In this document: positions 1 to 5,690 of the stretch, one piece after another
Numbering within the stretch: position 1 is the first letter of the stretch
Layout: every line of letters starts with the position of its first letter
Source of the DNA: Nitrospira sp.
Lineage (GTDB): Bacteria; Nitrospirota; Nitrospiria; Nitrospirales; Nitrospiraceae
Direction of reading: 5' to 3'
Assembly: GCA_020216985.1 (NCBI GenBank)
Contig: JAIWOH010000186.1
Span: forward strand, 1 to 10,000
DNA length: 10,000 bases
Notes under the pieces: model-generated
What the model saw: the letters and a program-made list of their open reading frames with translations, nothing else
Told to the model about the DNA's origin: nothing
Databases searched by the model: none
Position numbers and translations under genes: made by a program

Positions 1-539
1 TCGAACGGCATGACCGCCATCGTCCGATACCGCTCGATCGAGGCGGCGTCAAAGGATCCTCTTCCCGACACGACCGGCTCAAGCCCCCGCTCCGACACCG
101 ATCCGGCCGCGCAGGCCCGGCGTTTCTGCATGATGGCCGACGGTTGCCCCCAGGCGCACAGTTCGTTGTCGATGAACACCACGTGGTACGGGGCTTCGCG
201 CTGGTCGGAGACGAGATTGGTGAAGGGATAGAATACGCAGCCCCCGATCCACATCGAAAGCGGGCAATAGGCGAGTTCGTACAACCACTGTCTCCTGGCC
301 GTCAGCGAGTATTCCCAGATCACCATTCGTCCGTCGTCTCGAAAGACGCGATCCGGATGGCCGATCCGCTCAAGCACCTGCGGCTTCGTCATGGGAACCG
401 TCAACCGATCCAATTTGGCTTCAGATTTGAAAACGGTGTAGCCCACTCCGCAGCCGCTCACCATGATCGCCAGCGCGAACGTCATCGTCAGATTCGCCAC
501 CTCGCGAGCCGGAACCATCGTCTGACGACAGAACGACAT
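1..539 (-). CDS. OmlA/BamE-like outer-membrane lipoprotein, 3' end outside window
   Basis: Partial gene: 179 codons are visible and the frame stays open through the window edge. Residues 19-30 form a short hydrophobic stretch ending in a lipobox (VSGC, Cys30, then Gly31), so a lipid-anchored periplasmic protein is likely; Gly at +2 favours the outer membrane. Residues 45-77 (LDRLTVPMTKPQVLERIGHP, then an IWEY strand) look like the SmpA/OmlA/BamE fold, where a 'moderate-use' helix precedes a glycine-proline turn. Residues 88-110 are hydrophobic and Cys/Trp-rich. At the edge, residues 173-179 (TMAVMPF) resemble the first strand of CsgG/LpoB-like lipoproteins, so a second domain may follow. A stop lies 9 nt upstream of the chosen ATG, which caps the start. 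No good Shine-Dalgarno is seen there; an internal ATG (codon 19) has a GAGGTGG upstream but would leave almost no signal peptide. The role is inferred from fold resemblance only. Confidence 0.75.
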   Translation of the reverse strand, partial: MSFCRQTMVPAREVANLTMTFALAIMVSGCGVGYTVFKSEAKLDRLTVPMTKPQVLERIGHPDRVFRDDGRMVIWEYSLTARRQWLYELAYCPLSMWIGGCVFYPFTNLVSDQREAPYHVVFIDNELCAWGQPSAIMQKRRACAAGSVSERGLEPVVSGRGSFDAASIERYRTMAVMPF

Positions 540-667
540 GCCGCGAGCCTATCATCGCGACGGACGTGCTGCAACGGCGATCTCGCCCTCGTTCACCCAA
601 CGAGAAAAGGACTCATGGCAGGCAAGGAGAAGAAAACTGGCGACCGGTCGAGAAGCGGAGGGTTTTC

Positions 668-699
668 GTTCGAACAAAATGAACGCTCGCCTTACGTTC
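668..699 (-). terminator. Weak candidate terminator after yqgE
   Basis: Read on the minus strand, GAACG (699-695) can pair with CGTTC (685-681) around a 9-nt loop and is followed by ATTTTGTT. The stem is only 5 bp, and a competing 5-bp stem (TCGCC 687-691 with GGCGA 701-705) overlaps it. It is positioned 30-60 nt after the yqgE stop, as a terminator would be, but the evidence is thin. The rest of the 189-bp gap at 540-728 shows no convincing gene or promoter. Confidence 0.22.
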
Positions 700-728
700 G
701 GGCGATTCGCAAACCCGTCGCGGCTTCA

Positions 729-1289
729 CTAGTTGCAAGACGGATCGAACGGCATGTCGGCATAGGGGCGATAGGCCTCGCCCAAAGTGAGCATCAATTC
801 CCGCCATACGGAGGACGGGTCCGTTTCAAACACCCACTTCGGATCGGCAGGCATCAGAATCCACGATCCGGTTTTCATCTCCCCCTCGAGTTGCCCGGGT
901 CCCCACCCGGAATAGCCCAGATATGCGCGAAAGGCCTCCCGCCCGTTGGCGTTCGTCAGAATACGTTCCACCAGTTGGAGATCGCCGCCGAGACAGACCC
1001 CGTCGAACACGTAATGAGCGTTGTCCGGAACCGAGTCTCCCCGATACAACAGCATGATCTGATTCGGTTGCACGGGACCTCCCGCATAAAGCGCGTGCTG
1101 CGACCCTTCGAGCACGGGAATCTGCGGGAGCGCCTCGGAGATGGACATCGCGGTGGGGCGATTCACGATGACGCCGAGCGCTCCTTCGGCTCCGTGCTCG
1201 CACAGCAACACGACGGCTTGGCGGAAATTGGGGTCTCGCAGACCGGGCGCCGCCACAAGGAACATGCCTTTGCGAAGCTGTAAATCCAT
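729..1289 (-). CDS. yqgE: YqgE/AlgH family protein (UPF0301)
   Basis: Complete 186-residue protein, the usual length for this family. Family landmarks appear in order: GMFLVAAPGLRDPNF at 8-22, VVLLCEHGAEGALGVIVNRP at 26-45, YAGGPVQ at 68-74, and YLGYSGWGPGQLEGEM at 123-138 with WILMPAD at 143-149. The biochemical role of YqgE is not settled: AlgH was named as an alginate regulator in Pseudomonas, and in many bacteria the gene sits beside ruvX. Here that partner is absent; the neighbours are a nitrilase-type hydrolase (72 nt upstream, same strand) and a lipoprotein. The ATG start has a TAGGAT element about 7 nt upstream. No signal peptide is seen, so it is predicted cytoplasmic. Confidence 0.95.
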   Translation of the reverse strand: MDLQLRKGMFLVAAPGLRDPNFRQAVVLLCEHGAEGALGVIVNRPTAMSISEALPQIPVLEGSQHALYAGGPVQPNQIMLLYRGDSVPDNAHYVFDGVCLGGDLQLVERILTNANGREAFRAYLGYSGWGPGQLEGEMKTGSWILMPADPKWVFETDPSSVWRELMLTLGEAYRPYADMPFDPSCN

Positions 1290-1361
1290 GACGTAATCCT
1301 ACCGCGCCCATCGGCGTCAGGCAAGCAGAACGCCGGACCGACCATGGAAGCTTTGCAATGA

Positions 1362-2153
1362 TTACCGTTGATAAAGAGAAGCGCGGCGGTCCTGAAGCAG
1401 ATCGTTGTAAGGAGTCACCCGTTTGTTTCGGGCTTCCGCCGGATCGATCTCGACGACGGCAAGGTCTTCTCGATCGCGCGGCGCTCGGTATCGGATGACC
1501 CCGTTGGGTGCGACGATTTCACTGTGGCCGATGTAGGTCAGCCGATCTTTTCCACCGCGGGCCTCGCTGCCGATCCGATTACAAGTAATGGCGAACACTC
1601 GATTCTCCAGACATCGCACCGGCATGGAGTCCGGGCAATTCGGCAACACGAGGTTGGACGGATGACAAATGATATCCGCTCCCCGAAGGGCCAAGGAGCG
1701 GGCGGCTTCCGGATAATACCAATCGAAGCAAATCATGACGCCGATTCTCGCCGGCCCAATGTCCCATACCTTGAATCCTGAATCGCCGGGCGTGAAAAAG
1801 AGTGTCTCCTCGAAAAACAGATGGGTCTTGCGATAACAGCCGAGGAAGCCGGAAGGGCCCACGACGACAGCCGAGTTATAACAGCGGCCCCTTGCCTTTT
1901 CCGGAAGCCCGGCGACGATATGCATGTCTCGCCGCTTGGCAAGCTCCGTCAACCGACGGACGGTCGGACCGTCGGGAACCGGTTCCGCGAGCCGCTCGAC
2001 CTCTTCTTGAGAGGCGAACTGGTATCCTGACGCAAAGAGCTCGGGCAGCACGATCAGATCCGCTTCCGCCCGGTCCAATTTCGCCGCCACGGCATCGAGA
2101 TTGGTCATGACCTCGCCGAATACCGGATCGAACTGAAGAAACCCGACTTTCAT
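1362..2153 (-). CDS. Nitrilase-superfamily carbon-nitrogen hydrolase (PaNit-like)
   Basis: 263 residues, one nitrilase-fold domain, cytoplasmic. The Glu-Lys-Cys triad is visible: Glu38 in VLPELFASGY, Lys109 in CYRKTHLF, and Cys142 in VMICFDWYYPEAARS; Glu116 lies where the family's second structural Glu usually is. The pattern ICFDWYYPE, the HPSNLVLP segment (166-173) and the ending NKRVTPYNDLLQDRR closely follow, from memory, the Pyrococcus abyssi nitrilase PaNit (262 residues), which acts on small aliphatic nitriles. Amidase or omega-amidase activity is equally possible; family membership does not fix the substrate. The ATG at 2153 is chosen over a longer frame to 2189 because GGAGGGG precedes it by about 5 nt and the extra residues lie inside a terminator hairpin. 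An intrinsic terminator stem ends about 20 nt upstream of this ATG, so expression may depend on read-through. Confidence 0.93.
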   Translation of the reverse strand: MKVGFLQFDPVFGEVMTNLDAVAAKLDRAEADLIVLPELFASGYQFASQEEVERLAEPVPDGPTVRRLTELAKRRDMHIVAGLPEKARGRCYNSAVVVGPSGFLGCYRKTHLFFEETLFFTPGDSGFKVWDIGPARIGVMICFDWYYPEAARSLALRGADIICHPSNLVLPNCPDSMPVRCLENRVFAITCNRIGSEARGGKDRLTYIGHSEIVAPNGVIRYRAPRDREDLAVVEIDPAEARNKRVTPYNDLLQDRRASLYQR

Positions 2154-2157
2154 TCCA

Positions 2158-2165
2158 TCCCCTCC
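2158..2165 (-). promoter_or_regulatory. Strong ribosome binding site of the nitrilase-type gene
   Basis: GGAGGGG on the minus strand, about 5 nt before the ATG at 2153. It decides the start: the longer in-frame alternative has no comparable site. Confidence 0.75.
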
Positions 2166-2169
2166 ATAA

Positions 2170-2206
2170 ACAAAAACGGACAGGGCCAATCAGGTCCTGT
2201 CCGTTT
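2170..2206 (-). terminator. Intrinsic terminator after smbP-like gene
   Basis: Minus-strand hairpin: AAACGGACAGG (2206-2196) pairs perfectly with CCTGTCCGTTT (2184-2174), an 11-bp stem. It extends inward by a G-T wobble and two G-C pairs to a 5-nt loop. The descending arm runs into TTTTTGTTT, a typical U-tract. On the plus strand the stem is followed by CGCAATC, so it is mainly a minus-strand terminator. It lies about 54 nt after the smbP-like stop and immediately before the Shine-Dalgarno of the nitrilase-type gene. Confidence 0.88.
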
Positions 2207-2259
2207 CGCAATCTCACATCGGCCGTGGATGACAGCCGTTTCTTTCTTGCTCCGGCCCC

Positions 2260-2607
2260 TTACTTGACCTCGGCCAAATGCGTGACGGCTCCTTGCGCAT
2301 GGTCCATGCACGCATCGGCGTGACCCGCTTTGCCATGTTGCACGGCTTCCTTGAGGTGCTTCACCCCTTCATCCAAATGCGGATTCTTCATGCCGGCGGC
2401 CTGCGCGTGTTTGAGCGCTTCTTCGGCGTGCTGCGTACAGGCGTCCGCGTGGCCCTCTTTCCCATGCGACCCGGCGCCTTTGGCGTGTTCGACCGCTTCT
2501 TCAACGTGTTTATTGCCCGCCATCGCTACGCCGGTCAGCGCGGGCATCGCCGCGAACAGCACAACCGCACCCAGCATCAGCACCTTCCAACCGTTCTTTC
2601 TGATCAT
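2260..2607 (-). CDS. smbP: SmbP-like small histidine-rich metal-binding protein, exported
   Basis: 115-residue precursor. Residues 1-30 are a signal peptide: basic MIRKNGWK, hydrophobic core, and AMA cleavage site before Gly31. The mature 85 residues are Ala/Glu/His/Lys-rich and consist of two 43-residue repeats. His at 34, 41, 48, 53, 60 and 67 recurs exactly at 77, 84, 91, 96, 103 and 110, and Cys57 recurs at Cys100 within HADAC. The 7-residue His spacing puts the side chains along one face of amphipathic helices, as in the four-helix-bundle SmbP of Nitrosomonas europaea, a periplasmic protein that binds copper and other divalent metals. Metal binding or buffering in the periplasm is inferred from this family. 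The ATG at 2607 is preferred over one at 2619 because GGAGGAGG lies just upstream of it. A TTGACT promoter candidate lies upstream and a strong terminator downstream, so the gene may be monocistronic. Confidence 0.9.
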   Translation of the reverse strand: MIRKNGWKVLMLGAVVLFAAMPALTGVAMAGNKHVEEAVEHAKGAGSHGKEGHADACTQHAEEALKHAQAAGMKNPHLDEGVKHLKEAVQHGKAGHADACMDHAQGAVTHLAEVK

Positions 2608-2624
2608 GGCCTCCTCCATTCGTT

Positions 2625-2642
2625 GAAGTTGATGAAGTTGAT
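2625..2642. repeat. 9-bp tandem repeat in smbP leader
   Basis: GAAGTTGAT occurs twice in a row on the plus strand (ATCAACTTC twice on the minus strand). It lies between the candidate smbP promoter and its Shine-Dalgarno, so in the predicted 5' untranslated region. It could be chance, a small slippage duplication, or a regulator site. Confidence 0.6.
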
Positions 2643-2670
2643 TATGATCGACACATCCCTTCCGCGGTTC

Positions 2671-2700
2671 ACCTTACACAGTGTCCTATACCCTAGTCAA
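2671..2700 (-). promoter_or_regulatory. Candidate sigma-70 promoter for smbP-like gene
   Basis: On the minus strand TTGACT (2700-2695, five of six matches to TTGACA) is followed after 18 bp by TAAGGT (2676-2671, a weak -10), with a TG two positions before it. The -35 overlaps the stop codon of the sulfurtransferase gene. An alternative -10-like CATAAT lies closer to the gene but lacks a matching -35. The predicted leader is about 60 nt. Confidence 0.35.
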
Positions 2701-3575
2701 GCGGACCCGGCGGCTTGATCGAAACCAAGGATTTTTTGGAGTCCTTGAAAATCTCTCTCGACAGGACAAGCAAAGTCACGGCTCCACTCCCACCACGAAC
2801 CCGGGTAGTTTCTGACCCTTCGGTAGCCGGCCACTTTGAGCACGAAATAGAGCCACGCGGACCGAATGCCTCCCAGGCAGTAACAGATCAATTCCTGATC
2901 GTTCCGGACTCCCCTCTCTTCCATCATTTCTCTGATGATCTGCGGGTCCTTGACTGTCGCGTCCTTGTTCAAAAATTGATTCCACGCCACGTGAATGGCC
3001 GACGGAATGTGTCCCGGCCTCGGAATGCCGGAAATCTCTTTTCCCAGATACTCTTCGAGACTCCGGGCATCCAAAATGGCCGTCTGCGGATGAGGTCCTC
3101 GAACGATCCTCTTGAGATCGTCTTTGGTCATGGCGACGTCCTTCACCGGACGAGCCTTGAACATGCCGGCACGAGGCGAGGCGGGGCCATGTTCGAACGG
3201 ACGCTTCTCCGCCGTCCACTTGACCCATCCGCCGTTCAAAATGCTGACGCGCGTGTGGCCGAGATATTCCAACATCCAAAACATCCGCCCTTCATCACCC
3301 CAGTTGTCGTAGGGATTGGAATAGACCACGACCTCGGTTTCGTTCCCGATGCCGAGCGCGCCCAAGCGGCGCTCAATCTGCACGAGGTCGGGATTCAACA
3401 GGCTTTTTGTCACGGCGTCGGGATCGCTGTACTCATGCCACGTGGTATGGACGGCGCCCGGAATATGTCCGCCGAATTCGTACGAAGCCCTGCCTCGCAC
3501 GTCGACGACGACGAGACCCGGCTCGCCCAATCTGTTCTGAAGCATCTCTGTCTCAATTAACAACGGATGGTTCAT
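2697..3575 (-). CDS. Sulfurtransferase with two rhodanese domains
   Basis: 292 residues, typical for the thiosulfate/3-mercaptopyruvate sulfurtransferase family. The N-terminal rhodanese domain (about 8-125) has VVVDVRGRASYEFGGHIPGA, but YSNPYDNWG stands where the catalytic loop would be, so no Cys is present and it is presumed inactive. The C-terminal domain (about 150-275) carries ILDARSLEEY and GHIPSAIHVAW, and the active-site loop is CLGGIRS with Cys233, the residue that would carry the persulfide. The second position is Leu rather than the common Arg, so donor choice is uncertain. No signal peptide is seen. The ATG at 3575 is chosen because AAGGA sits 6 nt upstream. The deacetylase-family gene ends 64 nt upstream on the same strand, so co-transcription is possible. 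Confidence 0.93.
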   Translation of the reverse strand: MNHPLLIETEMLQNRLGEPGLVVVDVRGRASYEFGGHIPGAVHTTWHEYSDPDAVTKSLLNPDLVQIERRLGALGIGNETEVVVYSNPYDNWGDEGRMFWMLEYLGHTRVSILNGGWVKWTAEKRPFEHGPASPRAGMFKARPVKDVAMTKDDLKRIVRGPHPQTAILDARSLEEYLGKEISGIPRPGHIPSAIHVAWNQFLNKDATVKDPQIIREMMEERGVRNDQELICYCLGGIRSAWLYFVLKVAGYRRVRNYPGSWWEWSRDFACPVERDFQGLQKILGFDQAAGSA

Positions 3576-3614
3576 GACGTTCCTTCTTGTCACTGACGAT
3601 ACCGATCAATCCAA

Positions 3615-3643
3615 GCATAGATCTCACCGCGCATAGGTCTCAC
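3615..3643. repeat. Short direct repeat over the deacetylase stop codon
   Basis: GCATAGATCTCAC (3615-3627) and GCATAGGTCTCAC (3631-3643) are 13-mers differing at one base, with a 16-bp period. The second copy contains the stop codon of the deacetylase-family gene (3640-3642) and the first lies in the gap before the sulfurtransferase gene. It may be a small tandem duplication or a paired binding site. Confidence 0.65.
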
Positions 3644-4584
3644 GCCGCCAACAACGCCTGCACATGAGCCTCGACGGACGCGGCCAACGCCCGGAGATTG
3701 TACCCGCCCTCCAACGAAGAGAGAATTCGTCCCTGAGCGTGCCGCTTGGCAATCCCAACGACGATGTCCGTCAAATCCGCGTAGCCCGCTTCCGTCAATG
3801 CCATGCTCGCCAGTGGGTCATCGCGATGGGCGTCGAATCCGGCGGAGATGATCACAAACTCCGGCTTGAAATCGTCGGCTGCGGGCACCAAGACCTTGCG
3901 AAAGACGGTGCGGTACTCATCATCACCTTCGCCGGCCTCCATCGGCACATTGATCGTGAATCCTTCCCCCGCTCCCTTGCCCCTCTCGATCTCCCGACCG
4001 GTGCCGGGATAATGGGGATACTGATGGGTGCTGAAAAATAGCACCGACGGATCGTCCTCGAAACTATGCTGGGTTCCGTTCCCGTGGTGTACGTCCCAGT
4101 CAACGATCAGCACCCGCGTGAGGCCGTATCGCCGCTGAATATATCGTGTCGCAACGGCCACATTGTTGAACAGGCAAAAACCCATCGCCCGGCCCGCCTC
4201 GGCATGGTGCCCAGGCGGCCGCACGGCGCAAAAAGTGTGGTCAACTTGCTTGGCCATGATAGCATCAGCGGCCGCCAATGCGCCCCCGGCCGCCAAATAG
4301 GCTGCGGTCAAGGAGCCTGGGGACATCGAGGTGTCGGGATCAAGCGAAACGCGGCCGCTCATCGGGGCATGCCGGTTCAGCGACGCGACGTACACCGGCG
4401 TATGTACCTGCGTAATCCATTCGTCTTCGGCTCGTCGCGGTTCGATCTTGGTCAATCGCGCCAGGGTGCCGCTTTGTTCCAACTGTTGTACGATCGCGCG
4501 CAGCCGGTTGGGAGACTCCGGGTGTCCGGGCCCCATGTCATGTTCAAGATACGCCGGATGATAGACGAAACCGGTTTTTCCCAT
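3640..4584 (-). CDS. Histone-deacetylase-family zinc hydrolase (AcuC/acetylpolyamine-amidohydrolase-like)
   Basis: 314 residues, a single arginase/deacetylase-fold domain, the normal size for bacterial members. Motifs: HPESPNRL at 21-28; catalytic His pair His126-His127 in RPPGHHAEAG; MGFCLFNNVA at 134-143; zinc ligands Asp164 and His166 in VDWDVHHGNGT; third ligand Asp251 in SAGFDAHRDDPL; and Tyr295 in LEGGYN as the transition-state Tyr. All catalytic residues are present, so it should be active as an N-acetyl (lysine, polyamine or other) deacetylase; the substrate cannot be read from sequence. The ATG at 4584 matches the family N-terminus (TGFVYHP). An in-frame TTG at 4620 would add 12 residues, and its Shine-Dalgarno is poor; the ATG's own (CGGA) is also weak. 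A 31-codon out-of-frame ORF starts at 4639 and overlaps this start. Transcription diverges from the TPR gene. Confidence 0.93.
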   Translation of the reverse strand: MGKTGFVYHPAYLEHDMGPGHPESPNRLRAIVQQLEQSGTLARLTKIEPRRAEDEWITQVHTPVYVASLNRHAPMSGRVSLDPDTSMSPGSLTAAYLAAGGALAAADAIMAKQVDHTFCAVRPPGHHAEAGRAMGFCLFNNVAVATRYIQRRYGLTRVLIVDWDVHHGNGTQHSFEDDPSVLFFSTHQYPHYPGTGREIERGKGAGEGFTINVPMEAGEGDDEYRTVFRKVLVPAADDFKPEFVIISAGFDAHRDDPLASMALTEAGYADLTDIVVGIAKRHAQGRILSSLEGGYNLRALAASVEAHVQALLAA

Positions 4585-4658
4585 CACGCATTCCGGTGAC
4601 CAGCGCAAGCCGGACGACAATTCCCGTACTTTTGCACATCCGCTCCTCGCATTTTGTC

Positions 4659-4688
4659 AGATTAGCACGCAGGCGAGAGCGTAGACAA
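4659..4688 (-). promoter_or_regulatory. Candidate promoter for the deacetylase-family gene
   Basis: Minus strand: TTGTCT (4688-4683), 18-bp spacer, TAATCT (4664-4659) with TGC directly before it (extended -10). Only four and three of six consensus bases match, so this is a weak call, supported mainly by position in a divergent gap. It shares bases with the -35 of the opposing candidate promoter. Confidence 0.28.
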
Positions 4689-4711
4689 CGAGCGGAGGCC
4701 GCTGCTATTGT
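4682..4711 (+). promoter_or_regulatory. Candidate promoter for the TPR-deaminase pair
   Basis: Plus strand: TAGACA (4682-4687, five of six), 18-bp spacer, TATTGT (4706-4711) preceded by TGC (extended -10). It would start transcription about 15 nt before the ATG at 4732, just leaving room for the AAAGGAGG ribosome binding site. Confidence 0.35.
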
Positions 4712-4717
4712 CCGGAC

Positions 4718-4725
4718 AAAGGAGG
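4718..4725 (+). promoter_or_regulatory. Strong ribosome binding site of the TPR gene
   Basis: AAAGGAGG, about 6 nt before the ATG at 4732. It rules out a longer in-frame reading from a TTG at 4708, which would place this site inside the coding sequence. Confidence 0.8.
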
Positions 4726-4731
4726 AACATT

Positions 4732-5049
4732 ATGCCGAATCCGAGAATAGAACCGCTCAAGAAAGTCCTCGCCATCGATCCCCATGACGAGGTGGCCTGG
4801 TTCGGACTGGGAAAGGCCTATATGGACGACGGGAACTTTGAGGAAGCCGCCTCGGCTCTGCGGCAATGTGTGACGGTGAAACCGACCTACTCGGCCGCCT
4901 ATTTTGCGCTGGCCCAATCGCTCCACGCTTTGAACCGACTGGATGAATGCCGAACCGTCATCGCGACCGGCATCGAGGTCTCCTCCAAAAACGGCGACCT
5001 CATGGTCACGAGAAACCTAGAAGCCTTGAAGGGCTCCCTGCCGTCGTGA
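4732..5049 (+). CDS. Small tetratricopeptide-repeat protein
   Basis: 105 residues, no signal peptide or membrane helix. Two TPR units are clear: about 20-51 (VAWFGLGKAYMDDGNFEEAA, with the W-LG-AY-G-A-A pattern) and about 54-86 (SAAYFALAQSLHALNRLDEC). Residues 4-19 look like the second helix of a degenerate earlier repeat ending in the common IDPHD. TPRs mediate protein-protein contacts; no catalytic function is expected. The stop codon overlaps the GTG start of the deaminase-like gene (GTGA), so the two are translationally coupled. Whether the TPR protein physically serves the deaminase is unknown. Confidence 0.88.
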   Translation: MPNPRIEPLKKVLAIDPHDEVAWFGLGKAYMDDGNFEEAASALRQCVTVKPTYSAAYFALAQSLHALNRLDECRTVIATGIEVSSKNGDLMVTRNLEALKGSLPS

Positions 5050-5636
5050 CGCAACGTCGTTTTCCTCCTCCCTTCAGGCTGCCTCGGTGGGCCGCCCGCG
5101 TGACACAACAGATGGGCCGCCTCCTCCATTCGGATGAAGACCGCATGCGATTTGTGATCGAATTGGCATCGAGGAACGTGACGAACGGAACAGGCGGTCC
5201 GTTCGCCGCGGCCGTCTTTGAAGCCCGGACGGGACGGCTGATCTCGGTCGGAATAAACTTGGTCGTCTTGGCCAACTGCTCGCTTGCCCATGCCGAATTG
5301 GTGGCCCTTGCCAACGCGCAACACACTGTCCGACATTTCGACCTCGGCGCGGCGGGGATACCGGAACATGAACTGGTTGCCAGCAGCGAGCCCTGTGCCA
5401 TGTGTTTCGGAGCGATTCCCTGGTCCGGCATCCGGCGCGTGTTGTGCGGCGCCAGAGCCCGCGACGCGGAAGCGATCGGATTTGACGAAGGCCTCAAACC
5501 AAAACGATGGATCGCGGCGCTCGAACAACGGGGCATCACGGTCGTGCGGGACCTCTGCCGAAGGGAAGCTGTCGCGGTGCTTCAACGCTACCAGCAAAGC
5601 GGCGGAATCATTTATAACGCAAGCCGGACATCCTGA
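5046..5636 (+). CDS. Nucleoside/guanine deaminase-like enzyme (cytidine-deaminase fold)
   Basis: 196 residues from the GTG start. Zinc-site motifs are intact: HAE at 82-84 (His82 ligand, Glu84 proton shuttle) and PCAMC at 116-120 (Cys117 and Cys120 ligands). GGPFAAAVFE at 50-59 and the segment DAEAIGFDEG at 140-149 resemble bacterial guanine deaminase (GuaD), which has an equivalent EAGFDD stretch, rather than tRNA adenosine deaminase TadA. The likely reaction is hydrolytic deamination of guanine to xanthine or of a related purine; the substrate is inferred. GTG 5046 is chosen because it overlaps the TPR stop by 4 nt, although no Shine-Dalgarno is obvious. GTG 5100 or ATG 5112 would give about 178 or 174 residues and also keep the whole domain. 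It converges on the pentapeptide gene 54 nt away. Confidence 0.88.
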   Translation: MTQRRFPPPFRLPRWAARVTQQMGRLLHSDEDRMRFVIELASRNVTNGTGGPFAAAVFEARTGRLISVGINLVVLANCSLAHAELVALANAQHTVRHFDLGAAGIPEHELVASSEPCAMCFGAIPWSGIRRVLCGARARDAEAIGFDEGLKPKRWIAALEQRGITVVRDLCRREAVAVLQRYQQSGGIIYNASRTS

Positions 5637-5690
5637 CGCATCGCTCGATCCCCGACGGCCACGTTCCATCGCTTCTCGCATCGGGAGATG

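Noticed and set aside
144..1283. 379-codon plus-strand open frame
   Set aside because: It lies antisense to yqgE and to most of the lipoprotein gene, has no recognisable domain, and its composition (Arg/His-rich) is that of a GC-rich shadow.
1296..1329. TTGCCT-17-TAGGAT promoter-like pair ahead of yqgE
   Set aside because: The -10-like element would also be the ribosome binding site and would give a leaderless message; TAGGAT is better explained as the Shine-Dalgarno region.
2715..3560. 281-codon plus-strand open frame
   Set aside because: Fully antisense to the rhodanese gene, whose motifs are unambiguous; no recognisable protein features.
4899..5681. 260-codon minus-strand open frame across the TPR and deaminase genes
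   Set aside because: Shadow of two well-supported plus-strand genes; no domain or ribosome binding site.
5637..5690. Possible bidirectional terminator between converging genes
   Set aside because: ATCCCCGA and TCGGGAGAT can pair with a bulge, but the loop is about 25 nt and there is no U-tract on either side.
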